Assembly: GCF_036746095.1 (NCBI RefSeq) | Contig: NZ_DAIOEU010000008.1 | Coordinates: 57,361 to 121,360, forward strand | Reading direction: 5' to 3' | Source of the DNA: Dyella_B sp036746095 | Lineage (GTDB): Bacteria; Pseudomonadota; Gammaproteobacteria; Xanthomonadales; Rhodanobacteraceae | Length of the DNA: 64,000 nt | Part shown: one piece after another, positions 9,523-17,768 of the stretch | How positions within the stretch are numbered: the first letter of the stretch is position 1 | How the letters are laid out: every line of letters starts with the position of its first letter | Made by a program: the position numbers and the translations under genes | The notes under the pieces: generated by a model | Database searches by the model: none | What the model was told of the DNA's origin: nothing | The model's input: the letters and a program-made list of their open reading frames with translations, nothing else

Positions 9523-9699
9523 CGACAAGGCGCGTCATGCCCACCGGCAACGCGGGCTGGGCCGCAAACCTGCCCATGCGTGCGTAGGAATAGAGCACCC
9601 CTTCTGAAGGCGCACCCGCAGGCCGTTTTTCAGCTGCGCCCGACAGACCCGGCATCAAGCTCCGCTTAGCGTATGGTCTATTTCCTCGACCTCACGCCC

Positions 9700-10773
9700 A
9701 TGACACCTCTCTCACTCACGTTCAATCGCATCTTCGATGCGCCAGCAGAAAAACTGTACAACATCTTCACCAGCAAAGAGGCCATCCAGAGCTGGTTCGG
9801 CCCCGAAGGTTTTAGCATCCCGCGCGCCGATATCGATGCGCGAACCGGCGGCAAATACCGCTACGAAATGCATTCGCCGGCCGGCGCGGTATACATGGTG
9901 GTCGGCGAATTCCGCGAACTTGTTCCGCACGAAAAAATCGCCTTCACCTGGGCCTGGCTGGCAAACGGCGAGCTTGGCCCGGAAACGCTGGTGACCCTGC
10001 ATTTCGCCGAACGCGGAGAACGCACCGAGCTGACCCTCGACCATGCCGGTTTTGCCAGCGAGGACGTGCGCGATTCGCATCAAGGCGGCTGGACCTCCTC
10101 CCTCGAAAGCCTCGCGCATATGCTGGCCGGCAAGCCGCAACCGACGGAAAGCCGAATCAGCGTGGTGGGCGACCCGCGCAGCACGTACGTGCGTTCGGTG
10201 CGCATGGCGCTGATCGAAAAAGGCATCTCCTATACCCTCGACCCGCAGCCACCGCATAGCGACGTCGTCAACACACTCAACCCCTTCGGCAAAATCCCCG
10301 CCTTCCGCGCCGGCGATTTCGTGCTGTTCGAATCGCCAGCCATCCTGCGCTACATCGACGAAGCCCATCCGGGCCCCAGGCTGATGCCGGACACGCCGGC
10401 TGAGCGGGCCAGGGCCGAACAATGGATCAGCAGCATCAACTGCTACGGCTACGACGCCATGATCCGCCGTTTCGTCTTGCAATTCGCGTTGCCGAAGGGC
10501 CCCGGCGGCACACCGAATCGCGCCGTGATCAACGGCGCCATCGTCGACATGCACAAGCAGCTGACGATTCTCGATCGTGCGTATGGCGAGCGGGACTACC
10601 TCGTCGGCGAACGGCTAAGCCTTGCCGACCTGGAGCTGGCGCCGATCATCGCGTACCTGGCCAACCATCCTGAGAGCAAAGACATCCTCGCTTCGTTTGC
10701 CAATGTGATGCGCGGGCACGAGGTGATCGCACGCCGTGCAAGCTTTGCGCAAACCGCGCCGCCCGGGTTCTGA
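9700..10773 (+). CDS. SRPBCC (AHSA1-like) and glutathione S-transferase fusion protein
   Basis: A single open frame joins two unrelated domains. Residues 1-140 are an AHSA1/CalC-type SRPBCC domain (FNRIFDAPAEKLYNIFTS, WFGPEGFSIP, GGWTSSLESLAHMLAG). From about residue 145 a complete GST follows: a thioredoxin-like N-domain ending in the glutathione-contact segment ESPAILRYIDEAHPG, then the all-helical C-domain (ERLSLADLELAPIIAYL). No stop or frameshift separates them. The ATG at 9700 is chosen as the domain begins there; the ATG at 9673 adds nine residues. No Shine-Dalgarno is obvious at either. The role is unknown; a glutathione-dependent conjugating or detoxifying enzyme with a hydrophobic ligand-binding domain is plausible. 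Confidence 0.85.
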   Translation: MTPLSLTFNRIFDAPAEKLYNIFTSKEAIQSWFGPEGFSIPRADIDARTGGKYRYEMHSPAGAVYMVVGEFRELVPHEKIAFTWAWLANGELGPETLVTLHFAERGERTELTLDHAGFASEDVRDSHQGGWTSSLESLAHMLAGKPQPTESRISVVGDPRSTYVRSVRMALIEKGISYTLDPQPPHSDVVNTLNPFGKIPAFRAGDFVLFESPAILRYIDEAHPGPRLMPDTPAERARAEQWISSINCYGYDAMIRRFVLQFALPKGPGGTPNRAVINGAIVDMHKQLTILDRAYGERDYLVGERLSLADLELAPIIAYLANHPESKDILASFANVMRGHEVIARRASFAQTAPPGF

Positions 10774-10828
10774 CGACGGTTGCGTAGCTGGGTTGCCTTG
10801 ATCCGGGGGTAACCCAACCTGCAAAGAA

Positions 10829-10856
10829 AAACGGCCACCCGGATGGGTGGCCGTTT
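10829..10856 (-). terminator. Rho-independent terminator of mdh
   Basis: Perfect 12-bp stem AAACGGCCACCC/GGGTGGCCGTTT with a 4-base loop. On the minus strand the stem is followed by TTTTTCTTT, ending the malate dehydrogenase transcript about 25 bases after its stop. Confidence 0.85.
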
Positions 10857-10880
10857 GCCCGGCAATAGCGAAGCTAACGA

Positions 10881-11867
10881 TTACTTCTTCGCAAACAAAT
10901 GCTCGACACCCGCGCGCTCTTCGCGCAGTTCCTTATCCGTGGCATCCATACGTGCACGCGAGAAATCGTTGATCTCCAGACCCTGCACGATTTCGTACTT
11001 GCCGTTCTTTACCGTCACCGGGTAGCCGTAGATCACGCCCGGCTGGATGCCGTAGGAACCGTCGGACGGAATGCCCATCGACACCCAGTCACCTTCGGCG
11101 GTGCCCAGCGCCCAGGTGCGCATGTGATCGATCGCGGCGGACGCGGCCGAAGCAGCTGAGGAAGCACCACGCGCCTTGATGATCGCGGCGCCGCGCTGCT
11201 GCACCGTGGGAATGAATTCCTTCTCGTACCACGCCTGGTCGACCAGGCTCAGCGCCGGCTTGCCGCCGACGGTAGCGTGGTGCAAGTCCGGATATTGGGT
11301 GGAGCTGTGGTTGCCCCAGATGGTGACCTTCTTGATGTCGGTGGTGTGCTTGCCGGTCTTTTCGGCGAGCTGCGACAACGCGCGGTTGTGGTCCAGGCGC
11401 ACCATCGCGGTGAAGCACTTCGGATCGAGATCGGGCGCATTCTGCTGTGCGATCAGCGAGTTGGTATTGGCCGGGTTGCCGACCACCAGCACGCGCACGT
11501 CGCGCTTGGCGTGATCGTTCAGCGCCTTGCCCTGCGGCGCGAAGATGGCGCCGTTGGCTTCGAGCAGATCCTTGCGCTCCATGCCCGGACCGCGCGGACG
11601 CGCACCGACCAGCAGGGCGTAATCGACATCTTTGAAAGCGACATTGACGTCATCGGTGGCGACCACGCCGGCCAGCAGCGGGAACGCGCAATCGTTGAGC
11701 TCCATCACCACGCCTTGCAGCGCAGGCAGTGCGGGCGTGATTTCGAGCAAGTGCAGGATCACCGGCTGATCCGGACCGAGCATGTCGCCGGCGGCAATAC
11801 GGAACAGCAGGGCGTAACCGATCTGGCCGGCTGCGCCGGTCACGGCAACACGAACGGGGGCTTTCAT
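10881..11867 (-). CDS. mdh: Malate dehydrogenase
   Basis: 328 residues of the long (cytosolic-type) NAD-dependent malate dehydrogenase group. The N-terminal Rossmann motif is VAVTGAAGQIGYALL, the substrate arginine loop is GARPRGPGMERKDLL, the VRLDHNRALSQLA segment holds the catalytic Asp, and IWGNHSSTQYPD the catalytic His. It interconverts malate and oxaloacetate in the TCA cycle. The ATG at 11867 is preferred over the frame opening at 11900 because AAGGAG lies eight bases before it. It is monocistronic, with a terminator on each side. Confidence 0.96.
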   Translation of the reverse strand: MKAPVRVAVTGAAGQIGYALLFRIAAGDMLGPDQPVILHLLEITPALPALQGVVMELNDCAFPLLAGVVATDDVNVAFKDVDYALLVGARPRGPGMERKDLLEANGAIFAPQGKALNDHAKRDVRVLVVGNPANTNSLIAQQNAPDLDPKCFTAMVRLDHNRALSQLAEKTGKHTTDIKKVTIWGNHSSTQYPDLHHATVGGKPALSLVDQAWYEKEFIPTVQQRGAAIIKARGASSAASAASAAIDHMRTWALGTAEGDWVSMGIPSDGSYGIQPGVIYGYPVTVKNGKYEIVQGLEINDFSRARMDATDKELREERAGVEHLFAKK

Positions 11868-11892
11868 CGTGGCAACTCCTTCAGGTGCATAA

Positions 11893-11924
11893 AACGACAA
11901 AGCCCGCGTCGTAACGACGCGGGC
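11893..11924 (-). terminator. Rho-independent terminator of the aminotransferase gene
   Basis: Perfect 10-bp stem GCCCGCGTCG/CGACGCGGGC with a 3-base loop at 11902-11924. On the minus strand it is followed by TTTGTCGTTTT. It lies just after the aminotransferase stop and just before the mdh ribosome-binding site. Confidence 0.8.
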
Positions 11925-11936
11925 CGGGTGAACACA

Positions 11937-13136
11937 TCAACTCAGCTCGGCGAAGAACTCGGCAATACGTGCAAGGCCTGGCTCCAACTGTGCCGTGGGG
12001 CAGGTGTAGGAAATGCGCATGGCACGCGGTTCGCCAAAGGCCGAGCCCGGTACGCACGCCACGCCTTTGGCGCCCAGCAAGGCGGCGCAGAAATCCACGT
12101 CGGTTTCGATGCGCGTGCCGTCGTGGCTCTTGCCGAACGCCACCGAGATATCCGGGAACGCATAGAACGCGCCTTGTGGTCGCGGGCACACCACGCCGGG
12201 AATCTTCGCCAGCGCCGCCAGCACCACGTCGCGCTTGCCTGCGAATTCCTTGCACTTGGCTTGTGGCACGTCTTGCGGACCGCTGAAGGCGGCAATGGCT
12301 GCCGCCGCGATCACTTCCGGCACGCTGGTGATGTGATTGGAATTGAGCGTGGTAACTGCCTTGGCCACGTTCTCCGGCCCGGCGATCAGACCGACGCGCC
12401 AACCCGGCATGCCGTAGGTCTTGGAAATCGAATCGACGAAGATCAATCGATCGCGCAATTCCGGCCGCGCGAACACGAAGTTGTGATAGCCGATGCCATC
12501 GAACACCATCGAGTTATAGATGTCGTCGGTGACGATCCACGTATCCGGATACTTCACCAGCACGTCCGCCAGCGCGGCGATTTCCTCGCGCGTGTAGACC
12601 ATGCCGGTGGGGTTGGACGGGTTGTTGAACAGGAACACTTTCGGCTTGCGCCCCAGCGCGGTTTCCAGCTGCTGCGGCGTGAGCTTGTAGTTCTGGTCGG
12701 GACCACAATGCAGCACGTTGGCTTTCGCACCGACGATGTCGGCGATATCACGATAGGTGGTCCAGTACGGTGCCGGGAAGCAGATCTCGTCGCCGTCGTT
12801 GAGCAATGCCTCGGCCAGGTTGTACAGCACCTGCTTGGCGCCGATGCCCACCGACAGGTTCAACCGTCCGTAGCCGGTAAAGCCCAATGCCTCGATGTGC
12901 TTGAGGAACGCATCCAGCAGCGCATCCGAACCGCGGTTGCTGCCGTATTGGCCGCTGTCATGCGAGAGCGCCTCGCGGGCTGCTGCGTATACATGTTCGC
13001 CAGGCAGGAAGTTCGGCACGCCGATCGAGAAGCTGATGATGTCGCGGCCGGCGGCCTTGAGCTGCTTGGCCGTTTCGGCGATGACCATGATCGCGCTGGG
13101 TTTGGCGCGGCCGATGCGCTGGGCGAGCTGGGGCAT
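11937..13136 (-). CDS. Class I/II pyridoxal-phosphate aminotransferase (aspartate aminotransferase type)
   Basis: 399 residues. The PLP lysine lies in VDSISKTYGMPGWRVG, the cofactor-contact Asn/Pro in FNNPSNPTGMVY, the Asp/Tyr pair in IVTDDIYNSM, and the carboxylate-binding Arg in RAMRISY. This matches the aspartate/aromatic aminotransferase fold type I group, which makes oxaloacetate or other 2-oxo acids from amino acids using 2-oxoglutarate. The ATG at 13136 has GAGGAAAGCC just upstream; the frame is open to 13184 but that extension is not family-like. Placement next to mdh fits an aspartate-oxaloacetate role. Exact substrate not provable here. Confidence 0.9.
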   Translation of the reverse strand: MPQLAQRIGRAKPSAIMVIAETAKQLKAAGRDIISFSIGVPNFLPGEHVYAAAREALSHDSGQYGSNRGSDALLDAFLKHIEALGFTGYGRLNLSVGIGAKQVLYNLAEALLNDGDEICFPAPYWTTYRDIADIVGAKANVLHCGPDQNYKLTPQQLETALGRKPKVFLFNNPSNPTGMVYTREEIAALADVLVKYPDTWIVTDDIYNSMVFDGIGYHNFVFARPELRDRLIFVDSISKTYGMPGWRVGLIAGPENVAKAVTTLNSNHITSVPEVIAAAAIAAFSGPQDVPQAKCKEFAGKRDVVLAALAKIPGVVCPRPQGAFYAFPDISVAFGKSHDGTRIETDVDFCAALLGAKGVACVPGSAFGEPRAMRISYTCPTAQLEPGLARIAEFFAELS

Positions 13137-13344
13137 GGCTTTCCTCGATGGGGTGCAGGACAGCAAACCGGCGGATTTTAGCATGTAGCGATGCGTGGTC
13201 CCGCGAGGACGGAGGGACAGACCCAGAAAATTCCTGTTGATCCAGGATCGCTCGCTGGCATGATGGCGCGGGGCCGCCGCAAGACCGGGCGGAGGGGTGT
13301 CATGTGATCAACAGCAACGTCTTTCAAGACGCAAGGGGATATCC

Positions 13345-13599
13345 ATGTTCAGTATCATCTGGTCGATCATTGTCGGTTTCATCGTCGGTCTTATCGCCCG
13401 CTGGATCGTGCCGGGCGCCGAGCACATGGGGTTCATCATGACCACCATCGTGGGTATCGTCGGTTCGGTCATCGGCGGCTTCATCGGCATGTTGTTCAAG
13501 AAGCCGGAGCCAGGGCAGAAATTCCACACGGCAGGCTTCATCATGTCGATCGTCGGCGCGATCGTCCTGTTGTATCTGCTGCGCTTCATCCAGCACTGA
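13345..13599 (+). CDS. GlsB/YeaQ/YmgE family stress-response membrane protein
   Basis: 84 residues, three hydrophobic segments (residues 1-20, 29-50, 62-80) rich in Gly and Ile with the family pattern GFIVGLIARWIVPG and GIVGSVIGGFIG. These transglycosylase-associated-protein family members are small inner-membrane proteins induced in stationary phase or stress; the molecular role is not settled. Start ATG 13345 has AAGGGGATATCC upstream; the frame opens earlier at 13297 without family similarity. Confidence 0.9.
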   Translation: MFSIIWSIIVGFIVGLIARWIVPGAEHMGFIMTTIVGIVGSVIGGFIGMLFKKPEPGQKFHTAGFIMSIVGAIVLLYLLRFIQH

Positions 13600-13623
13600 G
13601 GCCGGCCGTTTCTTGCAGGCAAC

Positions 13624-13660
13624 AAAAAAGCACGGCGGTTTTTCCGCCGTGCTTTTTTTG
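13624..13660. terminator. Bidirectional Rho-independent terminator
   Basis: Stem AAAGCACGGCGG/CCGCCGTGCTTT with a TTTTT loop, flanked by an A-run on the left and a T-run on the right. It serves the GlsB-like gene on plus and the converging YidB-like gene on minus. Confidence 0.9.
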
Positions 13661-13675
13661 TTCAGCGCGTACCGC

Positions 13676-14104
13676 TCAGGCGGGGCGTGCGGCGAGCAGC
13701 TTTTCGGCGAGACCGCCCAGTATGGAGAGGTCGAAACCCCCACCGCTCGCAGGCACCTGGCCATCCGGCGTGGCGTGATCCACCGCATGCGGCAATACCT
13801 GCGCCAACTGGCCGATCAACTGGCCCGGATCGACGCCCAGCTTGCCGGCTGCATGGTTGACCACCGAATCCAGGCCGGTCTTCTGCAACACCTGATTGAG
13901 TTGATCGCCGGAGATGGCCTGGTTGGCACCGCTGCCGATCCAGGACTGCACCGCATCGCCCAAGCCGTGCTGCTGCAACTTGTCGGCCAGGCCCTGCACG
14001 CCACCGGCCTGCTGGATCAACTGTCCGGCCATCGAAATCAGCGAACCGGCACCCTCACCCTGATTGCCGCCTAACAGACTGCCCAAACTGTCGAGTAACG
14101 ACAT
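13676..14104 (-). CDS. YidB family protein (DUF937)
   Basis: 142 residues. The family layout is clear: N-terminal MSLLDSLGSLLGG, a Gly/Gln-rich helical region (MAGQLIQQAGGVQGLADKLQQ), then GDAVQSWIGSGANQAISGDQL and repeated short helices. Function in bacteria is unknown. A strong ribosome-binding site (AAAGGAGAACAGCC) precedes the ATG. It converges on the GlsB-like gene through a shared terminator. Confidence 0.85.
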   Translation of the reverse strand: MSLLDSLGSLLGGNQGEGAGSLISMAGQLIQQAGGVQGLADKLQQHGLGDAVQSWIGSGANQAISGDQLNQVLQKTGLDSVVNHAAGKLGVDPGQLIGQLAQVLPHAVDHATPDGQVPASGGGFDLSILGGLAEKLLAARPA

Positions 14105-14303
14105 GGCTGTTCTCCTTTGGGAATGAATCCAAGCAGGTGGATTCTATGTGGACGTGCCTACACATGCGTAACAGTGGCGTGAAAGCACGGGCTTCTTCAA
14201 CATACCGCTGCCCGAAGGCGCCGGCTCGCCGGAAACCCCGCAACCGTCATGCCCGCGAAAACCGAGATGACGAGCAGAAGTTGCTGGCGATGGGAAGCGG
14301 CAC

Positions 14304-14813
14304 TCAACCGCGCTGATCAAGCACCATGTTCCACTCTTTCACGCGCTCGGCCTGCGCCGCCAGCAAGGCATCCACGTCGCCTTCCACCGTCACTTTCTCG
14401 ATGGTGTCGCCCTGCTTGATCGCATCGACCACCTTCTGGTCGTCACCGCCGGCCACTTCGCCGAACACGCTGTGCTTGCCGTCGAGCCAGGGCGTGGCCC
14501 CATGGGTGATGAAGAACTGGCTGCCGTTGGTACGGGGACCGGCGTTGGCCATGGACAGGATGCCCGGCTTGTCGTGCTTCAGCGTGGGATGGAACTCGTC
14601 TTCAAAGCGGTAGCCCGGGCCGCCGCGGCCACTGCCTTCCGGGCAACCGCCCTGGACCATGAAGTCGGGGATCACGCGGTGGAACGACAGGCCATCGTAA
14701 TAACCGCGACGCGCCAGGTTGACGAAACTCGCCACCGTCACCGGAGTCTTGTCTTCGTGCAGGCGCAGGTGAATGGGGCCTCGGTTGGTAGTGATCGTGA
14801 CATTGATGGCCAT
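14304..14813 (-). CDS. ppiB: Cytoplasmic cyclophilin peptidyl-prolyl isomerase (PpiB-like)
   Basis: 169 residues covering a complete cyclophilin domain without signal peptide: VTITTNRGPIHLRLHEDKTP, the catalytic FHRVIPDFMVQGG, GSGRGGPGYRFEDEF, and NGSQFFITHG. Proline isomerisation in the cytoplasm. The ATG at 14813 follows AAGGAATACCC; the upstream open frame to 14969 lacks domain character. It is distinct from the exported cyclophilin at 8.1 kb. Confidence 0.93.
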   Translation of the reverse strand: MAINVTITTNRGPIHLRLHEDKTPVTVASFVNLARRGYYDGLSFHRVIPDFMVQGGCPEGSGRGGPGYRFEDEFHPTLKHDKPGILSMANAGPRTNGSQFFITHGATPWLDGKHSVFGEVAGGDDQKVVDAIKQGDTIEKVTVEGDVDALLAAQAERVKEWNMVLDQRG

Positions 14814-14924
14814 GGGTATTCCTTGAAGGTTCTGCGGAGCTCGGATGCCCCGAAGGGCTGCGGCCAGCAAGGATAACGCCAGCGAAGGCCGGTTGTAACA
14901 AGTCGGGCCATATCCCCTTGGGCC

Positions 14925-14971
14925 GGATGAAATGCCAGCACCAGAAACCACAAGAAGCTGCGATTTCATCC
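14925..14971 (-). repeat. GGATGAAATC hairpin after the oligomer hydrolase gene
   Basis: GGATGAAATGC at the left pairs with GCGATTTCATCC at the right across a 24-base loop. It lies between the hydrolase stop (14991) and ppiB. It resembles the hairpins at 6.3 and 8.0 kb; terminator function is possible but there is no U-run. Confidence 0.45.
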
Positions 14972-14990
14972 CCGTCGTGCGGCACGGTCA

Positions 14991-16736
14991 TCACAAGCCA
15001 AGCATGCCCTTCTGCAACGCCCCGGCACCACGCGCCGTGCCCGCGGGTGTCGGCAACGCGGACGGCCAAGGCTGACCCTGGAACAGATGCGCCCACAAGC
15101 GATCGAGTGCCACATAGCCATAAGGAAGCAACGGCAGATGCTTGTCGCCAAACCCCGGCAACGCCAGGAACGCATCGAAGTGCTGCGCATAGGGCACCTT
15201 CCAATACAACGGCTGCCGGCCTTCCGCCTCCAGCCACGCCACATAGGGTTCGGAGGTAAACGCGGTCGGCAGCAAACCATCGCTCGCCCCGTGCAACACC
15301 CACATCGGCAAATCCTTGCGCGGCAACTTCGCCGCCAGTGCACGCACCGATGCATGCAAAGCCCGCGCATCGGCATCGTTGCCTGTCCACAGTTTGCGCA
15401 GGCATGTGATACCGACCAGATGCGGATCGGCGCTTGCATCGGTACCACCGAGCAGGCCGATGCCATGGCCCGGCGGAATGCCGGACCCATCCGCCCACCA
15501 ACTCGCGCGCGTGGCTTCGTCGGCGACGGCCGGCTTGCCGTTGACCACGGCAGCATAGTGATAACCGCACGGCATGTTGGCGGCATCGCGATGCAGATAG
15601 GCCGACGCATACGCCGCGCCGATTGCACGCCACAAATCCAACGCGGTCGACGCCGCCGCGGTGGCCATCGCCTGATCCGTCCATCCCGCGCGGCGCAGAT
15701 GCGCATGCGCTTGGGCCGCCTGCTGCTCGGGAGCGGCGGCTTTCAGCAGACCTTGCGCATGCAGGCTCGCGCAACGCGCAGCCCATGCCACATGGGGCGC
15801 ACCGTTGGCATCGCGTGCAAACGGCGCCGAGGCAAAGCGCGCATCCATCAAGGCGCACGGCAGCCACATCGCCGCTTCGGTGGCGTAGTCATACAGCGCG
15901 CTGCCGCGGTCAGGCATGTGCACGTTCGGCTCCAGCGCCACGACGCCAGCGAGCATGTGATGCGCATCCGCTCCCGCCGCCTGCAACACTGCGCCGCCGC
16001 CGTTGGAAAGCCCGGTCGCGATGATCCTGGTGTTCTGCGGCGTAAACGGCGCCTGCGCGGGAAACGCACGATCCAGCATCGCCAGGCCGAATTGCGCCGC
16101 CTGCAACACATCGCGTCCCCAATCGGCCTCGGGATTGTCGCCCGAATGCGCGTGCTTGAAAGCTATGCCCTCGCCTTTCGTTTCGGCCGGCTCGAACTCC
16201 AGCATCGCCGTGCCGCGCTTGGCGCGTTCGCCATTCAACGCCACGCCACTGTTGTCGGCGTAGTCGAAATAACCGGAGCCGGTGCCTTTGTCGGTATACG
16301 CCACCGCGCATCCGCGCGGGAGGGCCCATGCACCGGCGAGTGCGATCGCGCCGTAAACACCGCGCGACCCGGACGACGCCGTCACCACCAGGCAGCGATG
16401 CGCGTGGTCGAAATGATCCGGCACCTGCACCAGCACCCGATGCGGTTGATACGCGCCGGGAATTTTTGCGAAGGCCTGGTATTCGCGCCCTGGCACATCG
16501 GGCACGCCACCGTAAACCGTGCCATATCCTCCCAGCGGACCGAGATCGGCAATGCCCTTCCAGCTCGTCTGGATCGCACGCCGGCGCAGTTCCGGCGAGG
16601 TGGGATGGGCCGGGTTGGCAAATGGTGCCGGCGCCCCTTTCAGGCCATCGAGACCGAGGCCCGAACTGAGTAAATCATCGTGGTCGCGATGCGTGGTGAC
16701 GCTCACTTCGCCTTGCACGAAATCGACCCCTTGCAT
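14991..16736 (-). CDS. 3-hydroxybutyrate oligomer hydrolase family protein
   Basis: 581 residues similar throughout to D-(-)-3-hydroxybutyrate oligomer hydrolases: an N-terminal HRDHDDLLSSGLGLDGL segment, LVVTASSGSRGVYGA, the serine nucleophile box GLSNGGG in IIATGLSNGGGAVLQAAG, the Asp region WVLHGASDGLLP and a C-terminal His in VPYAQHFDAFLALPG. It would cleave 3-hydroxybutyrate oligomers to monomers. The ATG at 16736 is chosen: AAAGGA lies seven bases upstream and the family N-terminus begins there. A TTG at 16802 also opens the frame but has no such site. No signal peptide is visible from 16736, so the enzyme is predicted intracellular, unlike secreted relatives. Confidence 0.82.
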   Translation of the reverse strand: MQGVDFVQGEVSVTTHRDHDDLLSSGLGLDGLKGAPAPFANPAHPTSPELRRRAIQTSWKGIADLGPLGGYGTVYGGVPDVPGREYQAFAKIPGAYQPHRVLVQVPDHFDHAHRCLVVTASSGSRGVYGAIALAGAWALPRGCAVAYTDKGTGSGYFDYADNSGVALNGERAKRGTAMLEFEPAETKGEGIAFKHAHSGDNPEADWGRDVLQAAQFGLAMLDRAFPAQAPFTPQNTRIIATGLSNGGGAVLQAAGADAHHMLAGVVALEPNVHMPDRGSALYDYATEAAMWLPCALMDARFASAPFARDANGAPHVAWAARCASLHAQGLLKAAAPEQQAAQAHAHLRRAGWTDQAMATAAASTALDLWRAIGAAYASAYLHRDAANMPCGYHYAAVVNGKPAVADEATRASWWADGSGIPPGHGIGLLGGTDASADPHLVGITCLRKLWTGNDADARALHASVRALAAKLPRKDLPMWVLHGASDGLLPTAFTSEPYVAWLEAEGRQPLYWKVPYAQHFDAFLALPGFGDKHLPLLPYGYVALDRLWAHLFQGQPWPSALPTPAGTARGAGALQKGMLGL

Positions 16737-16909
16737 CGAAGGTTCCTTTGCAAACGCCTGCGTGGCCCAGTCAAAAGAGGCCGGCGCGGCGATGCTCTTC
16801 AACGAGTAATGGATGGTCGTTTTCCCGCCATAGCAAGCCCGCGCCGGGCTGCCATCGCACGAAAGTACAACATGCCGCGCCGCATCTGGCGACAGCGCCG
16901 GCCACGGTC

Positions 16910-17073
16910 ATGTCCGCGCCCGCGGATCTTGCTGCACGCCTCGCACGTTTGGCCAAGCAGTCATACCGCGTGCGGGCATGGCTTGCGGAAGGTTTCTCAA
17001 CAAGCAAATTGCCGACCGTTTCGGAATTGAGGAGCGCACGGCGAAAGCGCATGCAACCGCGATCAAGAAGGTG
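16910..17073 (+). pseudogene. Remnant of a LuxR-type (GerE) helix-turn-helix protein, frameshifted
   Basis: From the ATG at 16910 one frame reads LARLAKQSYRVRAWLAEGFS. At about 16997-16999 the frame shifts by one base and continues as NKQIADRFGIEERTAKAHAT, ending AIKKV. Joined, this is a good GerE helix-turn-helix (LAEGFS-NKQIADRFGIEERTAKAH). No receiver domain is present and the downstream frame is not protein-like. It is either a decayed regulator or a sequence error in a short LuxR-like gene. Confidence 0.6.
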
Positions 17074-17213
17074 GCGGTATTTGTGGTGACAGGCGTGTTC
17101 CATCTCGCCTGCCGGGCATGGGTTTCGCACCGCGGCGTGTACATCCGCCTGCGCGCTTGCCAATGTCATGCACGCCGGGCAAGCTGCGCGCCTTTCAAGC
17201 ACGCGGAGCCGCC

Positions 17214-17492
17214 ATGTCCAAGCAAACGAACATCCTGCAGATCCTTCCCGCCAACGGCTGGGTTGCCGTCTACGACGAAAGCGGCGAAGAAAGCGCCGCC
17301 GCCCTGGTCTGTTTCGCCCTGGTGGAAATCCTCGACGGCGGCAACAAGGCACAAGCCGTGCGCCCGATGTGCGCCGACGGCAAGCACATCGTCTTCGCCG
17401 ACGAGGCCGCCAACTTCGTGCGCGTCGAAGAGCTGGCGCAGTTCGAAGAAGATGAAGAGGACGAAGAAGAAGAGGAAGACGTGGAGGCCTGA
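17214..17492 (+). CDS. Small hypothetical protein with acidic C-terminus
   Basis: 92 residues beginning MSKQTNILQILPANGWVAVY. The first 75 residues look like a small beta-rich fold (WVAVYDESGEESAAALVCFALVEI, GKHIVFADEAANFVRVEEL); the last 18 are almost all Glu/Asp. The ATG has GGAG five bases upstream. I do not recognise a named family. It follows the LuxR-like remnant by 140 bases. Confidence 0.65.
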   Translation: MSKQTNILQILPANGWVAVYDESGEESAAALVCFALVEILDGGNKAQAVRPMCADGKHIVFADEAANFVRVEELAQFEEDEEDEEEEEDVEA

Positions 17493-17529
17493 CAGTCATT
17501 GCACAAGCAATGCTTACGCGAAGAACAAG

Positions 17530-17616
17530 CCAGTTAGCGGCGCATGCGCCGCTAACTGGCCGCGCAGGACGCGCGCCTGCCCTTCACGGACTTGGCGGGC
17601 ATGGATGCCCGCCAAG
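17530..17616. repeat. Two adjacent perfect palindromes
   Basis: 17530-17559 is a perfect 30-bp palindrome (half CCAGTTAGCGGCGCA). 17591-17616 is a 12-bp-arm palindrome (CTTGGCGGGCAT/ATGCCCGCCAAG) with a 2-base centre. Either could act as a transcript end for the small acidic protein gene. Confidence 0.75.
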
Positions 17617-17643
17617 CGCGTCCGTTGGAGTGGCCTTCTCCTT

Positions 17644-17768
17644 GGTTACTTTCTTTTACCCCGGGCATGCTGCCCCTCAGCCCTTCGGGCCAGCATGCGC
17701 TGTTCGCCCGCGTTCCCGAAGCGGGTGGGGGCACGCAAAGAGAAAGTGACCAGGTCCCATTAGGGACC
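17644..17768. repeat. Composite inverted repeat (GGTTACTTTCTTT type)
   Basis: GGTTACTTTCTTTT at 17644-17657 is mirrored by AAAGAGAAAGTGACC at 17737-17751, enclosing nested GC-rich hairpins (CCCTCAGCCCTTCGGGCC and CCCGCGTTCCCGAAGCGGG). GGTCCCATTAGGGACC follows at 17753-17768. In my experience such blocks recur between genes in Xanthomonadaceae-type genomes and are often mis-called as proteins. Confidence 0.65.

Noticed and set aside
11277..13181. Long plus-strand open frame opposite mdh and the aminotransferase
   Set aside because: It spans two real genes and their terminator on the other strand and has no domain content.
17510..17763. Open frame through the GGTTACTTTCTTT repeat block
   Set aside because: It is built from the palindromes themselves; such repeat-derived frames are common false genes in this group.
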